This document shows positions 1 through 10,573 of a stretch of 64,000 bases of DNA, in pieces. The position numbers and the translations under genes were made by a program. The stretch spans positions 2,480,001 to 2,544,000 of the forward strand of contig NZ_JANADK010000001.1 of NCBI RefSeq assembly GCF_024199795.1, read 5' to 3'. Position 1 is the stretch's first letter; every line of letters begins with the position of its first letter. This DNA comes from Bradyrhizobium sp. CCGB01 (GTDB taxonomy: Bacteria > Pseudomonadota > Alphaproteobacteria > Rhizobiales > Xanthobacteraceae). A model generated the notes under the pieces. That model was not told the origin of the DNA. It saw only the letters and a program-made list of their open reading frames with translations, and made no database searches.

Positions 1-1470
1 ATGCGCGCCGCGGCTCTCGCGCCGGGTCCAGGCCGTCGCGGCAACGAGCAGGGCTGTCGTTGCCATGTTGCGCAGCGTGATGTTGCCGGCTTCGCGCTCG
101 GTCGCGGCGAAGCTGCGCACGGCCTCCGCAAGCCCGTCGCCATTGCGGATCACACCGACATGCGTGCTCATCATCGTCCGCAGCCGCGTCACGGCTGAAG
201 CATCAAGCGCAGCGCCGCGCGGTGTCACCAGTGCATCGGGAAGCTGGGCAGGCGCGGGGATGGTCCGGCCGGCGATGTCCTCGGCGATGCGCGCCGCAAA
301 GACCACGGCCTCCAGCAGCGAGTTCGACGCGAGCCGGTTGGCGCCATGCGCGCCGGTGGATGACACTTCGCCGCCGGCCCAGAGCCCGTCGATCGAGCTG
401 CAGCCGCGCGCGTCCACCGCGATGCCTCCCATGTGGTAATGCGCGGCCGGCGCGATCGGGATGACCTGCGTCGCGGGATCGATGCCTGCGGCGATGCAGC
501 TCGCGTGCACCGTTGGAAATTTGTCGGCAAAGCGCGCACCGAGCGCCTGCCGTGCATCGAGGAAGGCGCCGCGGCCGGCCGCGATCTCGGCGAACACGCC
601 GCGCGCCACGATATCGCGGGGCGCGAGCTCGGCGAGCGGATGGCGCGCAAGCATGAAACGTTCGCCATCGCCGTTGATCAGCGTCGCCCCTTCGCCGCGT
701 AGCGCTTCGGTCGCGAGCGGTGCCGGATCGCGCCCGACCATGATGGCGGTCGGATGGAACTGCACGAATTCGGGGTCGGCGATGACGGCGCCGGCGCGGG
801 CAGCAAGCGCAAGACCGGAGCCGCTGGCCTCGATTGGATTGGTGGTGACGGCATAGAGATGGCCGATGCCGCCGGTCGCAAGCACGACCGCGCGTGTGGC
901 GAGCAGGACCGGCCGTGCCGCCGCGTTGCCGGCTTCACGCAACTGAAGGCCGGCGACCGCCCCGTCCTCCGTCAACAGCGCTTCGGCAACGAGACCTTCG
1001 ATCAGCCGGATCGACGGCGTGCGCCGCACCGCATCGCTCAGGGCCGCGATGATCGCGGCGCCCGCACCGTCGCCGCGCACATGCACGATGCGCCGGGCCG
1101 AATGCGCAGCTTCCCGCCCGACCGCGAGCCGGCCTTCGAGATCGCGGTCGAACGGCACGCCGTGGGCGAGCAGGTCATGGATCCGCGGCGCCGCTTCGCG
1201 GGCGATGCCGAGCGCGACGGCTTCGTCAACGATGCCGCCGCCGACGGCAATCGTATCCGCGGCATGCGCGTCCGGCGTATCGCCCTCGGCCACCGCGGCG
1301 GCGATGCCGCCTTGCGCCCATGCGGACGATGCGCCCTGGCCAAGCGGCGCGGCCGAGATCAGCGTTACCGGCCGCGGCGCGAGTTTGAGTGCGCAAAACA
1401 GGCCGGCGAGGCCACCGCCGACGATGACGATGTCGTCGGTGCGGGCGAGGTTGTCGATGTTGTCTTGCAT
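1..1470 (-). CDS. nadB: L-aspartate oxidase (NadB), C-terminal end beyond left edge
   Basis: Reads leftward from ATG at 1470 with no stop to base 1, giving about 490 of the usual 530-540 residues. FAD-dependent cytoplasmic enzyme oxidising L-aspartate to iminoaspartate, the first step of de novo NAD synthesis. The N-terminus carries the dinucleotide-binding motif [15 protein letters not shown] and then [12 protein letters not shown], both typical of the aspartate oxidase/succinate dehydrogenase flavoproteins. Further on, HYHMGGI and [16 protein letters not shown] are the conserved active-site and FAD-contact stretches. The start lies 9 nt after the nadA stop, so the two are co-transcribed, and NadA takes the product. 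Partial only because the window ends. Confidence 0.96.
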   Translation of the reverse strand, partial: MQDNIDNLARTDDIVIVGGGLAGLFCALKLAPRPVTLISAAPLGQGASSAWAQGGIAAAVAEGDTPDAHAADTIAVGGGIVDEAVALGIAREAAPRIHDLLAHGVPFDRDLEGRLAVGREAAHSARRIVHVRGDGAGAAIIAALSDAVRRTPSIRLIEGLVAEALLTEDGAVAGLQLREAGNAAARPVLLATRAVVLATGGIGHLYAVTTNPIEASGSGLALAARAGAVIADPEFVQFHPTAIMVGRDPAPLATEALRGEGATLINGDGERFMLARHPLAELAPRDIVARGVFAEIAAGRGAFLDARQALGARFADKFPTVHASCIAAGIDPATQVIPIAPAAHYHMGGIAVDARGCSSIDGLWAGGEVSSTGAHGANRLASNSLLEAVVFAARIAEDIAGRTIPAPAQLPDALVTPRGAALDASAVTRLRTMMSTHVGVIRNGDGLAEAVRSFAATEREAGNITLRNMATTALLVAATAWTRRESRGAH

Positions 1471-1479
1471 GTTGTGCTT

Positions 1480-2586
1480 TCAATTCTTCAGATTGATCAT
1501 CCGCTCGACTGAGCGCTTTGCACGTGCCGCAAGCGCGGGATCGATCGTGACCTCCTCGCGAAGCGTCAGCAGGCTGTCCAGGATGTTGGCGAGGGTGATG
1601 CGCTTCATGTGCGGGCAGAGATTGCAGGGGCGCAGCATCTCCACATCGGGCAACTCGGCGCGGACATTATCGGCCATCGAGCATTCCGTGATCATGACCA
1701 GCCGCCGCGGCCGCCGCTCGCGCACCCAATTGATCATGTGCGCGGTCGAGCCGGTGAAGTCGGCTTCCGCCAGCACGTCCGGCGGACATTCGGGATGTGC
1801 GATGATCTGCACCGACGGATCGGCCTCGCGATAGGCGCGCAACTCCTCGCCGGTAAAGCGCTCGTGCACCTCGCAAGCGCCTTTCCAGGCGATGATCTTC
1901 ACGTCGGTCTTCGAGGCGACGTAGGTTGCGAGATAGCGGTCGGGCAGGAAGATCACACTCGGCGCGTTCAGGCTCTCGACCACCTGCACCGCGTTCGACG
2001 AGGTGCAGCAGATGTCGACCTCCGCTTTCACCTCCGCCGACGTGTTGACGTAGGCGACGACAGGCACGCCGGGAAATTTTTCGCGGAGCAGGCGGACGTC
2101 CGCGCCCGTGATGCTGGCCGCAAGCGAGCAGCCCGCGCGCGGATCCGGGATCAGCACCGTCTTGTCCGGATTGAGCAGCTTTGACGTCTCCGCCATGAAG
2201 TGCACGCCGCACTGGACGATGATGCCCGCCTTCACCTTGGTGGCTTCGACCGCGAGCTGAAGCGAGTCGCCGCCGATGTCGGCGACGCAATGAAAGATCT
2301 CCGGCGCCTGATAGTTGTGCGCGAGGATCACCGCGCCCCGGGCCTGCTTCAGCTCGTTGATCGCCTTGATCGTCGGCGCCATCAGGGGCCACTCGATTGC
2401 GGGGATCACGTGCTTGACGCGCTCGTAGAGCGGGGCGGTGGCTTGCGCGACTTCCTCCGTCCATTCCAGCGAAGGCATCGGCAGCGCGGGCGCCGTTTGC
2501 GTCGGCGCCGCGCGAGCGGGCGCGGTGGTTTGGCCCTGCGGCCGGCCTGTAAAGTCGTCGGGGCCGTAAATTCCAGTGATCGGCAT
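1480..2586 (-). CDS. nadA: Quinolinate synthase (NadA)
   Basis: 368 residues. Condenses iminoaspartate with dihydroxyacetone phosphate to quinolinate using a [4Fe-4S] cluster. Cysteines at about 126 ([10 protein letters not shown]), 238 ([10 protein letters not shown]) and 321/324 ([12 protein letters not shown]) match the three cluster ligands of the family, and [20 protein letters not shown] is the usual N-terminal signature. There is a 40-residue extension before the conserved fold. The ATG at 2586 is supported by GGGAGG about 6 nt upstream. First gene of a nadA-nadB operon; nadC probably follows beyond the window edge. Two palindromes just upstream suggest repression by a NadQ-type regulator. 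Confidence 0.97.
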   Translation of the reverse strand: MPITGIYGPDDFTGRPQGQTTAPARAAPTQTAPALPMPSLEWTEEVAQATAPLYERVKHVIPAIEWPLMAPTIKAINELKQARGAVILAHNYQAPEIFHCVADIGGDSLQLAVEATKVKAGIIVQCGVHFMAETSKLLNPDKTVLIPDPRAGCSLAASITGADVRLLREKFPGVPVVAYVNTSAEVKAEVDICCTSSNAVQVVESLNAPSVIFLPDRYLATYVASKTDVKIIAWKGACEVHERFTGEELRAYREADPSVQIIAHPECPPDVLAEADFTGSTAHMINWVRERRPRRLVMITECSMADNVRAELPDVEMLRPCNLCPHMKRITLANILDSLLTLREEVTIDPALAARAKRSVERMINLKN

Positions 2587-2609
2587 CGAAGCCTCCCGTC
2601 CATGTCTAT

Positions 2610-2628
2610 TATGCTCGATATGAGTATA
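2610..2628. promoter_or_regulatory. Probable NadQ-type operator, copy 1
   Basis: TATGCTC-gatat-GAGTATA: an imperfect inverted repeat with 7-bp arms, one mismatch and a 5-bp spacer, 24 nt upstream of the nadA start. A second copy with the same arms and spacer lies 74 bp further upstream. The placement between nadA and the divergent MFS gene, and a NadQ-like gene at 15.0-16.0 kb, suggest an operator for NAD-dependent repression. The repeat is seen directly; the regulator assignment is inferred. Confidence 0.65.
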
Positions 2629-2683
2629 TATGCGGCCTGAGAAATCCGGCCGAGAGGGCCGGTGGGTATCGCCAGAGCTTACA

Positions 2684-2702
2684 TATACTCAATTTGAGTA
2701 GA
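2684..2702. promoter_or_regulatory. Probable NadQ-type operator, copy 2
   Basis: TATACTC-aattt-GAGTAGA: same 7-5-7 architecture as the copy at 2610, again with one mismatch between arms. The start-to-start distance is 74 bp, about seven helical turns, which would allow two dimers on the same DNA face. Lies between nadA (minus) and the MFS transporter (plus, start 2925), so it could influence either. Confidence 0.65.
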
Positions 2703-2924
2703 TCAAAGATAACACGTGACTGGAGAGGTTGCTAGGCCCCAGCACACACATTCCCGTCAAGTCGCCACGCGCGTCAGGCATCACCGCAGGGAAACGCAAT
2801 GCTCCCGCGGGAGCCCTTCGTGGAACGCAACCATTTTTGACTTGGGGTTTTCATGCATTTGCATTAAACGCCTGATCAGCGGTTGCCTATCCCGGATCCG
2901 CCAGCGACTGACACGAGGAACACC

Positions 2925-4178
2925 ATGTCCACTCAAGCGGGCGAGCTCGGTCCGGCCTCACGTTCCTCCTCCTGGCGTACTCCGGCGATCATCATTCTCT
3001 GCGGCTGTGCGATCGGCATGCTCGGCTTCGGCCCGCGTTCGGCGCTGGGCTTCTTCGTGCAGCCGATGAGCCACGAATTCGCATGGGGCCGCGACGTGTT
3101 CGGCCTTGCGATCGCAGTGCAGAACCTGCTGTGGGGATTGGGCCAGCCCTTCGCCGGGGCCGTCGCCGACCGCTTCGGCCTGTTCCGCGTGATGTGCGTC
3201 GGCGCGCTGCTCTATGCCGGCGGCCTGCTCTTGATGCGCTATTCCTCGACGCCGCTGTCGCTCAATTTGGGTGCGGGCGTGATGGTCGGCTTCGGTCTCG
3301 CCGGCTGCTCGTTCAACCTGGTGCTGTCGGCGTTCAGCAAGCTCCTGCCGGCGGAGAAGCGCGGCCTTGCGCTCGGCGCCGGCACCGCGGCGGGCTCGTT
3401 CGGGCAATTCCTGTTCGCGCCGATCGGCGTGGCGCTGATCGACAATTTCGGCTGGCAGCAGGCACTCACCGTGTTCGGTTTCCTGATGCTGCTGATCATC
3501 CCGCTGTCGCTGGCGCTCTCGACGCCGCCGGTCGCAACCACGGCCAACGCTGCGCCGGCGGATGAGCAGACCTTCACGAAGGCGCTCGCGGAAGCCTTTG
3601 GTCATCGCTCCTATGTGCTGCTGGTGCTCGGCTTCTTCACCTGCGGCTTCCAGCTCGCTTTCATCACCGTGCATCTGCCGGCGTTTCTGGTCGATCGCGG
3701 CATCTCGACGCAAACCGGCGGCTGGGTGATCGCGGCGATCGGCCTGTTCAACATCATGGGATCGCTGAGCGTCGGCTATCTCCAGAACTCGCTGCCGAAG
3801 CGCTATATTCTCTCCACGATCTATTTCACGCGCGCGCTTGCGACGCTCGCCTTCATCTCGTTCCCGATCACGCCGTTCTCGGCGATCGCGTTCGGTGCGG
3901 TCTCCGGCCTGACCTGGCTGTCGACGGTGCCGCCGACATCGGCGCTGGTGGCGCTGATGTTCGGCACGCGCTGGCTCGCCACGCTCTATGGCTTCGCTTT
4001 CGTCAGCCATCAGGTCGGCGGCTTCCTCGGCGTCTTTCTCGGCGGCATCGTGTTCGAAAAGTTCGGTTCCTATACGCCGATCTGGTGGCTCTCGATCCTG
4101 TTCGGCGTGCTCTCCGCGCTGATCAATCTTCCGATCGTGGAGAAACCCGTCGCACGAGCGGTTGCGCAGCCTGCCTGA
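2925..4178 (+). CDS. MFS transporter
   Basis: 417 residues with about twelve hydrophobic segments, the standard major facilitator length. Each half contains typical motifs, for example the loop after helix 2 (GAVADRFGLFRVM) and ALGAGTAAGSFGQF in helix 5. An inner-membrane secondary transporter; substrate not identifiable from sequence, although this oxalate/monocarboxylate-like branch often carries organic acids. I chose the ATG at 2925 because GAGGAA precedes it by 6 nt; an in-frame ATG at 2883 lacks a ribosome binding site. The next gene on the same strand starts 41 nt downstream, so a two-gene operon is likely. Confidence 0.9.
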   Translation: MSTQAGELGPASRSSSWRTPAIIILCGCAIGMLGFGPRSALGFFVQPMSHEFAWGRDVFGLAIAVQNLLWGLGQPFAGAVADRFGLFRVMCVGALLYAGGLLLMRYSSTPLSLNLGAGVMVGFGLAGCSFNLVLSAFSKLLPAEKRGLALGAGTAAGSFGQFLFAPIGVALIDNFGWQQALTVFGFLMLLIIPLSLALSTPPVATTANAAPADEQTFTKALAEAFGHRSYVLLVLGFFTCGFQLAFITVHLPAFLVDRGISTQTGGWVIAAIGLFNIMGSLSVGYLQNSLPKRYILSTIYFTRALATLAFISFPITPFSAIAFGAVSGLTWLSTVPPTSALVALMFGTRWLATLYGFAFVSHQVGGFLGVFLGGIVFEKFGSYTPIWWLSILFGVLSALINLPIVEKPVARAVAQPA

Positions 4179-4219
4179 TCGGCTAAACATCCCCGACAAA
4201 CAAGTCAGGGAGTTCAGTC

Positions 4220-5206
4220 GTGGCCACATTCAAGGCGATCCGGATCGACAAGGCGGACAAGGGCACCACTGCGCAGCTGGCGCAGTTCGACGAAGCCGAG
4301 CTGATGGATGGCGATGTCACCGTCCGGGTGGAATGGTCGACGCTGAACTACAAGGACGGCCTCGCGCTCACCGGCAAGGCGCCGGTGGTACGCCGCTTCC
4401 CGATGATCGCCGGCATCGATTTCGCCGGCACGGTTGAAACCTCCTCCCATCCGCAATGGAAGGCAGGCGACAAGGTCGTCTGCACCGGCTGGGGCATGGG
4501 CGAGACCCATCTCGGCGCCTATGCCGAGAAGGCACGGGTCAAGGGCGACTGGCTGGTCGCTCTGCCGCAGGGCCTGTCCGCACGTGACGCCATGGCGATT
4601 GGCACCGCCGGCTTCACCGCGATGCTGTCGGTGCTGGCGCTGGAGAAGCACGGCCTGTCGCCGAAGAGCGGCCCCGTGGTGGTCACGGGCGCGGCCGGCG
4701 GCGTCGGTTCGGTCGCCACCGCTGTGCTGTCCAAGCTCGGCTATCACGTCATCGCCTCGACCGGCCGCGCCTCGGAAGCCGACTATTTGAAGGAGATCGG
4801 TGCTGCCGAAGTCATCGACCGCAACGAATTGTCGGGGGCGGCCAAGCCTCTTGCCAAGGAGCGCTGGGCGGGCGGCGTGGACAGCGTCGGATCGACCACG
4901 CTCGCGAATCTCCTGTCGATGACGAAGTACGGCGGGGCGATCGCCGCCTGCGGCCTGGCGGCCGGCATGGACCTGCCGTCTTCTGTCGCACCCTTCATTT
5001 TGCGCGGGGTGTGCCTTCTCGGCATCGATTCGGTGATGTGCCCGATCGAGCCGCGGAAAGCCGCCTGGCAGCGTCTGGCCTCCGATCTGGATCGGACAAA
5101 ACTATCTGAAATTACTCACGAAATTTCGATCGAGGACGTTGCGGAGTGGGGCGCGAAAATCCTGGCCGGCCAGGTCCGCGGCCGCATCGTGGTAAAAATT
5201 GTCTAA
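4220..5206 (+). CDS. Zinc-free MDR oxidoreductase, acrylyl-CoA reductase (AcuI/YhdH) family
   Basis: 328 residues starting with GTG (AGGGAG upstream). Medium-chain dehydrogenase/reductase fold without the catalytic zinc ligands. Conserved YhdH/AcuI stretches include [18 protein letters not shown] at about 35-55 and the NADP-binding [20 protein letters not shown] at about 150-170. Family members reduce acryloyl-CoA to propionyl-CoA with NADPH, or act as general quinone/enone reductases. Follows the MFS gene by 41 nt; the pair may take up and detoxify or use a short carboxylic acid. The exact substrate is inference. Confidence 0.88.
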   Translation: MATFKAIRIDKADKGTTAQLAQFDEAELMDGDVTVRVEWSTLNYKDGLALTGKAPVVRRFPMIAGIDFAGTVETSSHPQWKAGDKVVCTGWGMGETHLGAYAEKARVKGDWLVALPQGLSARDAMAIGTAGFTAMLSVLALEKHGLSPKSGPVVVTGAAGGVGSVATAVLSKLGYHVIASTGRASEADYLKEIGAAEVIDRNELSGAAKPLAKERWAGGVDSVGSTTLANLLSMTKYGGAIAACGLAAGMDLPSSVAPFILRGVCLLGIDSVMCPIEPRKAAWQRLASDLDRTKLSEITHEISIEDVAEWGAKILAGQVRGRIVVKIV

Positions 5207-5320
5207 CGGCGTTCAGACTTTACCAACCAAGCTGCTTCAATGTCGCCATGGTTAGTATGGTAAGCAGCGGGTAAAGAGATAAGGCATAGCCCGCTGCGGG
5301 GGTTTGGTTCGGAGTTGAGC

Positions 5321-5908
5321 ATGCTTGCGCGTATTGTGTTGGGGGCTGTCACGGCGGCAGCGACGTTTGCGCCGGCCATTGCTGGAAGCATGAACGCTGA
5401 CGAGGCCCGCCGCTTCGTCGCCGGCAAGGTGTTCGCTTTCACCTGTTTCGACGGCACCCGCGGCGCAGGCCGCATCCTGGACGACCTCGGTGCCGCCGGC
5501 GCGGTGCAGTTCTCGGGCGCAGGCCCGGTGAAGCATCTCCGCCTTCCCGGCAACACGCTCCAGATCCGCGGCCAGAACGTCTGCGCCTCGATCAAGGGCA
5601 TTCCGTTCGAGCCCTGCTTCAACCTGGAAAAGACCGACGATCGCAGTTTCCGCGGCTCGGTGTCGGGCATGGGCTTCGCCTATTGCGACTTCCACCACCA
5701 GGGCGGCAACCAGATGCTGATGGCGCGTGCCGCAGCGCGTCCGCGTTCGCTGCGCTCTTCGGAGCACACCGGTTCGGTCGGTGCGTCCAATACCGAAGTG
5801 GCCGCGCGCGTCGAGACCCCGCGCGTCGAGAGCAGCCGCCTCGAGCCGGTGAAGTCGGAACCCGCGAAGATCGAGGCTCCCCTGGAGCTGCGCCGCTCCA
5901 CCCAGTGA
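5321..5908 (+). CDS. Exported hypothetical protein
   Basis: 195 residues. MLARIVLGAVTAAATFAPAIAGS looks like a signal peptide cleaved after the Ala-Gly stretch near residue 22, predicting a periplasmic protein. The mature part has four cysteines (FTCFDG, QNVCASI, EPCFNLE, AYCDFHH) that could form disulfides, then a charged low-complexity tail rich in E, V, K and P. I do not recognise a named domain; similar short exported proteins are common in Bradyrhizobium. ATG at 5321 is preferred over the upstream TTG at 5315 because GGAG sits 6 nt before it. A hairpin at 5962-6000 follows. Confidence 0.72.
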   Translation: MLARIVLGAVTAAATFAPAIAGSMNADEARRFVAGKVFAFTCFDGTRGAGRILDDLGAAGAVQFSGAGPVKHLRLPGNTLQIRGQNVCASIKGIPFEPCFNLEKTDDRSFRGSVSGMGFAYCDFHHQGGNQMLMARAAARPRSLRSSEHTGSVGASNTEVAARVETPRVESSRLEPVKSEPAKIEAPLELRRSTQ

Positions 5909-5961
5909 GCCGGCTGCGCGGGACCGCCCGCGCGTCCTGTCGTTGAAAACCATCATCGATC

Positions 5962-6000
5962 ACGAAGCCGCTGCGCCGTAGTCATACGGACGGCGGCTTT
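5962..6000 (+). terminator. Probable rho-independent terminator
   Basis: AAGCCGC...CCGTA-gtca-TACGG...GCGGCTTT forms a long interrupted hairpin ending in a short T run, about 55 nt after the stop of the exported protein gene. Confidence 0.5.
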
Positions 6001-6062
6001 CATGCGTTGGTAGCGACTCGCGCCCCAGTTTGCGGACGGCCGGGGGGCGCAAGGGTCTTACG

Positions 6063-6296
6063 ATGTCGCTGTATTTCTTCCGCATCAGTACCGGCCGCTA
6101 TTCCGGCGCCGCCGACCAGCCGTACGAGTTCGAGGATCGCGCCGCCGCCTGGGCCGAGATGAGCGAGGTCTGCGCCAACCTGCTCGGCAGCATCGCGCGC
6201 AACCTGAAGCCGAATGCGAAGTGGAGCATGGAGCTGCTCGACGAGAACAAGAAGCCGGTGTTCCGTGTCAGCCTGGTCGGCGAGACGGTGTGCTGA
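6063..6296 (+). CDS. DUF6894 family small protein
   Basis: 77 residues, MSLYFFRISTGRYSG at the start. The order aromatic beta-strand, acidic loop (YEFEDRAAAWAEMSEVCANL) and then a basic C-terminal strand matches the short DUF6894 proteins, which are abundant in Bradyrhizobium and of unknown function. A longer in-frame start at 6030 adds an unlikely basic leader without a binding site, so ATG 6063 is used. Stands alone upstream of the chemoreceptor genes. Confidence 0.72.
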   Translation: MSLYFFRISTGRYSGAADQPYEFEDRAAAWAEMSEVCANLLGSIARNLKPNAKWSMELLDENKKPVFRVSLVGETVC

Positions 6297-6525
6297 CGAC
6301 CGCGAACGGGCAGCCGCGTTAACGGACGCCAGCGCTTGCAAATCCGCGAGGCGCCAATTCCCTGCACGTGAAAAGTGCGCAAGTCCGGTGGTTTGAGCGG
6401 CGTTTCCAGTATTTCTACCTAGGCCGCCAGCGCGCTCTCTTAACGTTAATGAGGAACCTCGCGTCTAGTCTTCCCAAGCTGTTCACGCGCGTCGGCGCGA
6501 CAATGCGTATCCCGGGAAGATTTCG

Positions 6526-8268
6526 ATGTCGTTCATTCAGAACCTGCGAATTGGCACCAAGCTCGCCGTGACCTCGGCACTGACCATCGCGCTCGTCGCG
6601 TTGATGATCTTCCTCCAGATGAACGGGGGCACCGAGGTCCAGAAGCTCAGCAATGCCGCATCGGGACAGCAGGCGATCGCGCAAAACGCCGCGGAAGCCA
6701 AGGCCTCGGTGCGTGGGATGCAGATCGGCATTCGTGACATCCTGACCTCCACTTCGCCGGCCGAGATGCAGAAGGCCGTCACCTATTTTGGCGATCGGCA
6801 GACTGCGGCCCTGAAATTCGCGGGCGAGATGGCGAAGCTGTCGCACTCGCCGGAGAACCACAAGCGGATCGACCGCCTGATCGTCTTGATCGGCAATTTC
6901 GGCAAAGGCCAGCAGCAGATCGAAGCGATCCGCAAGCAGGAGCTCGCCCTGGGCACGAAGAAGGACGGCGAAGCGGCAGCGTCGCTCGCAAAGCTCGTGG
7001 CCGAGGTCGACCGCATCCGCAAGGAGATGCTGGCGCCGATCAATGAAGAGATATCGGAGCTGACCAACGAGATCACGAACTTTGCCAAGCAGAAGAGCGC
7101 CGAAGCGCGCACCGAGGCCGAAGCTGAGGCCGCGTCGGTCGCGCGAACCTCGTTCGTCGCAGGCTTGCTGGTCGCGCTGGTTCTGATCGGAGCATGCATC
7201 TTCTCGGTCTTCAGCATCGCGCGGCCCATGCGCGCGTTGACGACGGCGATGGAGAGGCTCGCCGGCGGCGACTTCTCGGTGGTGCTGCCGGGCCTCGGCC
7301 GCAAGGACGAGGTCGGCGAGGTCGCCGGTGCCGTCGAAAAATTCAAGATCGTGTCCGAACAGAAGGCGCGGGAGGACGCGGAAGCCAAGATGCGGCAGGA
7401 TCAGCTCGCGGCCGAGCAGCGCAAGTCAGAGATGCGCAGGCTCGCCGACAGCTTCGAGGGCGCCGTCGGCGAGATCGTCGGTACGGTGTCATCGGCTTCG
7501 ACCGAGCTTGAAGCATCCGCGACCACGCTCACCTCGACCGCGGAGCGCACGCAGCAGCTCACCACGGTGGTCGCGGCCGCGTCCGAAGAGGCCTCCACCA
7601 ACGTGCAGTCGGTGGCGTCGGCAACGGAAGAGCTGTCCTCGTCGATCACCGAGATCAGCCGCCAGGTGCAGGAATCCGCGCGTGTGGCGAGCGAAGCCGT
7701 CGGCCAGGCTCGCACCACCACCGAGCGCGTCAGCGAGCTGTCGAAGGCGGCGACGCGGATCGGCGATGTGGTGGAGCTGATCAACACCATCGCCGGCCAG
7801 ACCAACCTGCTGGCGCTCAACGCCACGATCGAGGCCGCGCGCGCCGGCGAAGCGGGCCGCGGTTTTGCCGTGGTCGCCTCCGAAGTCAAGGCGCTCGCCG
7901 AGCAGACCGCGAAGGCGACCGGCGAGATCGGCCAGCAGATTGCCGGCATCCAGGCCGCAACCGAGCAATCGGTCGGCGCCATCAGGGACATCAGCGACAC
8001 CATCGAGAAGCTCTCGGAGATCTCCTCGACCATCGCGGCCGCGGTGGAAGAGCAGGGCGCGGCGACGCAGGAAATCTCCCGCAACGTGCAGCAGGCCGCG
8101 GAGGGCACCCATCAGGTGTCGTCCAACATCACCGACGTGCAACGCGGCGCGAGCGAGACCGGTTCGGCGTCGTCGCAGGTGCTGGCGGCGGCGCAGTCGT
8201 TGTCCGGCGACAGCAATCGCCTCAAGCTCGAGGTCGGCAAGTTCCTCGGCACCGTGCGCGCCGCCTGA
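6526..8268 (+). CDS. Methyl-accepting chemotaxis protein (receptor 1)
   Basis: 580 residues. Transmembrane helix near 11-32, a helical periplasmic ligand domain of about 170 residues, a second helix near 205-230, HAMP ([20 protein letters not shown]) and a cytoplasmic signalling domain. The hairpin tip is the highly conserved [20 protein letters not shown], which contacts CheA and CheW. No CheR-binding pentapeptide at the C-terminus; it ends VRAA like the next two receptors. First of three tandem receptors whose signalling halves are nearly the same and whose sensor halves differ. Ligand unknown. Confidence 0.95.
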   Translation: MSFIQNLRIGTKLAVTSALTIALVALMIFLQMNGGTEVQKLSNAASGQQAIAQNAAEAKASVRGMQIGIRDILTSTSPAEMQKAVTYFGDRQTAALKFAGEMAKLSHSPENHKRIDRLIVLIGNFGKGQQQIEAIRKQELALGTKKDGEAAASLAKLVAEVDRIRKEMLAPINEEISELTNEITNFAKQKSAEARTEAEAEAASVARTSFVAGLLVALVLIGACIFSVFSIARPMRALTTAMERLAGGDFSVVLPGLGRKDEVGEVAGAVEKFKIVSEQKAREDAEAKMRQDQLAAEQRKSEMRRLADSFEGAVGEIVGTVSSASTELEASATTLTSTAERTQQLTTVVAAASEEASTNVQSVASATEELSSSITEISRQVQESARVASEAVGQARTTTERVSELSKAATRIGDVVELINTIAGQTNLLALNATIEAARAGEAGRGFAVVASEVKALAEQTAKATGEIGQQIAGIQAATEQSVGAIRDISDTIEKLSEISSTIAAAVEEQGAATQEISRNVQQAAEGTHQVSSNITDVQRGASETGSASSQVLAAAQSLSGDSNRLKLEVGKFLGTVRAA

Positions 8269-8323
8269 CGGCGGCCGTCCTTATTGAATCATCCGCCCAC
8301 TGCAACGTATTGGAGCACATTCA

Positions 8324-10294
8324 ATGAGCGGCCCTTCCATTCGCCTCACCCACAAGGTCATGGCGATCGGACTGTTCGGACTGTTGGGTCTCGTCGTCTT
8401 CGGCGCGATCTACCAGATCGGCAGCCTCTCCCAGGACGGTTCCCGCGACGTTGCCAACCGGGCTCGTGCGATCGCCGACCTCAACAAGCAGATCTCGATC
8501 GAGATGCTGGAGGCCCGCCGCAACGAGAAGAATTTTCAGCAGCGTCGCAACGAGAGCTACGCCAAGGCGCATGCCGAGCTGATCGGGCCGATCAACCGCG
8601 ATTTCGACGAGGTGGAGCGCCTGATGGCGGCGGGCGGCATGAACGCGCTGTCAAGCCGGATGAAGCAGGTTCAGGACGGCTTCAAGCGTTACACTGCGGA
8701 TTTCAACGCGCTGGTCGCTGCCGAGACCAGACTCGGCCTGAACGAGACGCTCGGCCTGTCCGGCTCGCTTCGCAGTGCCGTGCACGACATCGAGGCCAAG
8801 CTGAAGGAGATCGACGATCCCAGGTCGACGACCTGGATGCTGATGATGCGCCGGCACGAGAAGGACTTCATGCTGCGCCGCGATCCAAAATACATTGCCG
8901 AGGTGAAGAAGGCCGGGGTCGAATTCTCCAGTGCGATCGAGGTCGTTGCAGTCTCCGAGGCGGAGATGAACGACATCAAGGCCAAGCTCCGGAAATACCA
9001 GTCCGAGTTCGCGGCCTGGGCTGAGGCCGCACAGCAGAGCGCGGCCTATGACGCCAGCATGATGAAGACTTTCCGCGAGGTCGAGCCTGTGATGGTCGAG
9101 GTGCGGACCGCCGTCGATGCTATGTACAGACAGGCCGACGCCGCTGAAGCTGCAACCCGCGACGCCGTCCGCTTCTGGATGCTCGTCGCCTTCGGCGTCA
9201 CCGTCGTCGTGCTCGCCGCCGTCGGCTTTCTCCTTGGGCGCTCGATCTCGAAGGCGCTTGCCGCGATGGTCGATGCGATGACGCGGCTTGCGCGTGGTGA
9301 GCTTTCGATTTCCGTTCCCGGCGTCGGGCGCAAGGACGAGATCGGCGAGATGGCCGGTGCGGTCGAGGTGTTCAGGACCAACATGGCGGAGGCCGAGCGG
9401 CTGCGCACGGAGCAGGCCGAAGCCGACGCGCGCGGGCGCGAGCGGCGGCAGGCGGACATGCAGCGCCTCGCCGATGGGTTCGAAGGCGCGGTCGGCGAGA
9501 TCATCGAGACCGTGTCGTCGGCGGCAACCGAGCTCGAGGCGTCCTCCAACACGCTGACGCAGGCCGCCGAGCGCGGTAACGGGCTTGCCACGGCCGTGGC
9601 AGCAGCCTCGGAGGAGGCGTCCGCGAACGTGCAGTCGGTGTCGGCCGCGAGCGAGGAGATGACCACATCGATCTCCGAGATCAGCCGCCAGGTCCAGGAA
9701 TCGGCCCGCGTCGCCGATGCCGCGGTGGAACAGGCCCAGCGCACCAATGCGCGCGTCGCCGAGCTGACGAAGGCGGCAGGCCGCATCGGCGATGTCGTCG
9801 AGCTGATCAACACCATTGCCAGCCAGACCAATCTACTGGCGCTGAATGCCACGATCGAGGCGGCGCGGGCGGGCGAGGCCGGCAAGGGCTTTGCGGTGGT
9901 CGCGACCGAAGTGAAGGCGCTCGCCGAGCAGACCGCGAAGGCCACCGGCGAGATCAGCCAGCACATCGGCGCGATCCAGACCGCGACGCAGGACTCGGTC
10001 GGTGCGATCAAGGAGATCGGCGACACCATCGCGCGGATGTCGGAGATTTCCTCGGCCATCGCCGCGGCGGTGGAAGAGCAGGGCGCCGCGACGCAGGAGA
10101 TCTCCCGCAACATCCAGCATGCCGCGCACGGCACCTCGGAGGTGTCGGCGAATATCGGCGACGTCCAGCGCGGCGCCGGCGAGACCGGGGCGGCGTCGGC
10201 CCAGGTGCATTCGGCGGCGCAATCGCTCTCGCAGGAGAGCAACCGTCTGAAGAGCGAAGTCGCGCGCTTCCTGGAGTCGGTCCGGGCGGCCTGA
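8324..10294 (+). CDS. Methyl-accepting chemotaxis protein with HBM-like sensor (receptor 2)
   Basis: 656 residues. The periplasmic part is about 250 residues and contains two copies of an RRxEK(D/N)F pattern ([11 protein letters not shown] and [11 protein letters not shown]). That pattern is the hallmark of the helical bimodular (HBM) ligand domain, which in other bacteria senses organic acids. Helix near 280-300, HAMP with [20 protein letters not shown], and the same [20 protein letters not shown] hairpin tip as its neighbours. Starts 56 nt after receptor 1; probably a tandem duplicate with a replaced sensor domain. Confidence 0.94.
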   Translation: MSGPSIRLTHKVMAIGLFGLLGLVVFGAIYQIGSLSQDGSRDVANRARAIADLNKQISIEMLEARRNEKNFQQRRNESYAKAHAELIGPINRDFDEVERLMAAGGMNALSSRMKQVQDGFKRYTADFNALVAAETRLGLNETLGLSGSLRSAVHDIEAKLKEIDDPRSTTWMLMMRRHEKDFMLRRDPKYIAEVKKAGVEFSSAIEVVAVSEAEMNDIKAKLRKYQSEFAAWAEAAQQSAAYDASMMKTFREVEPVMVEVRTAVDAMYRQADAAEAATRDAVRFWMLVAFGVTVVVLAAVGFLLGRSISKALAAMVDAMTRLARGELSISVPGVGRKDEIGEMAGAVEVFRTNMAEAERLRTEQAEADARGRERRQADMQRLADGFEGAVGEIIETVSSAATELEASSNTLTQAAERGNGLATAVAAASEEASANVQSVSAASEEMTTSISEISRQVQESARVADAAVEQAQRTNARVAELTKAAGRIGDVVELINTIASQTNLLALNATIEAARAGEAGKGFAVVATEVKALAEQTAKATGEISQHIGAIQTATQDSVGAIKEIGDTIARMSEISSAIAAAVEEQGAATQEISRNIQHAAHGTSEVSANIGDVQRGAGETGAASAQVHSAAQSLSQESNRLKSEVARFLESVRAA

Positions 10295-10573
10295 CGTCGT
10301 CAGCCGCCTTGCTCAAATTGATCGTCGGTGCGCTGGCGAGGCGTTGCGCGATCTCCGCTGCACTGCAACGCATGATTGCGAAACATATAATATTGGCGAT
10401 AGCGAATTCCGTAGTTCCACGTAGGTTCCTGTTAACGCCTGTTTGCAACTATGTGCGCAATCTTACGGGATAAGAACCAGCCAGCATTGTTGGAATGACC
10501 AACGCCCTGTCGTCCGTCGTGACGATGGCGGCGCAGGTGGTTTGCGCGTTGCCAGGTATCATCGGGATTTATC

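Noticed and set aside
2958..4229. 423-codon minus-strand open frame opposite the MFS transporter
   Set aside because: Arg/Glu/His-rich composition typical of antisense to a GC-rich gene; the plus frame has clear membrane helices and a ribosome binding site.
6368..6571. 67-codon frame upstream of receptor 1
   Set aside because: Overlaps the receptor start in another frame, with no binding site and no family.
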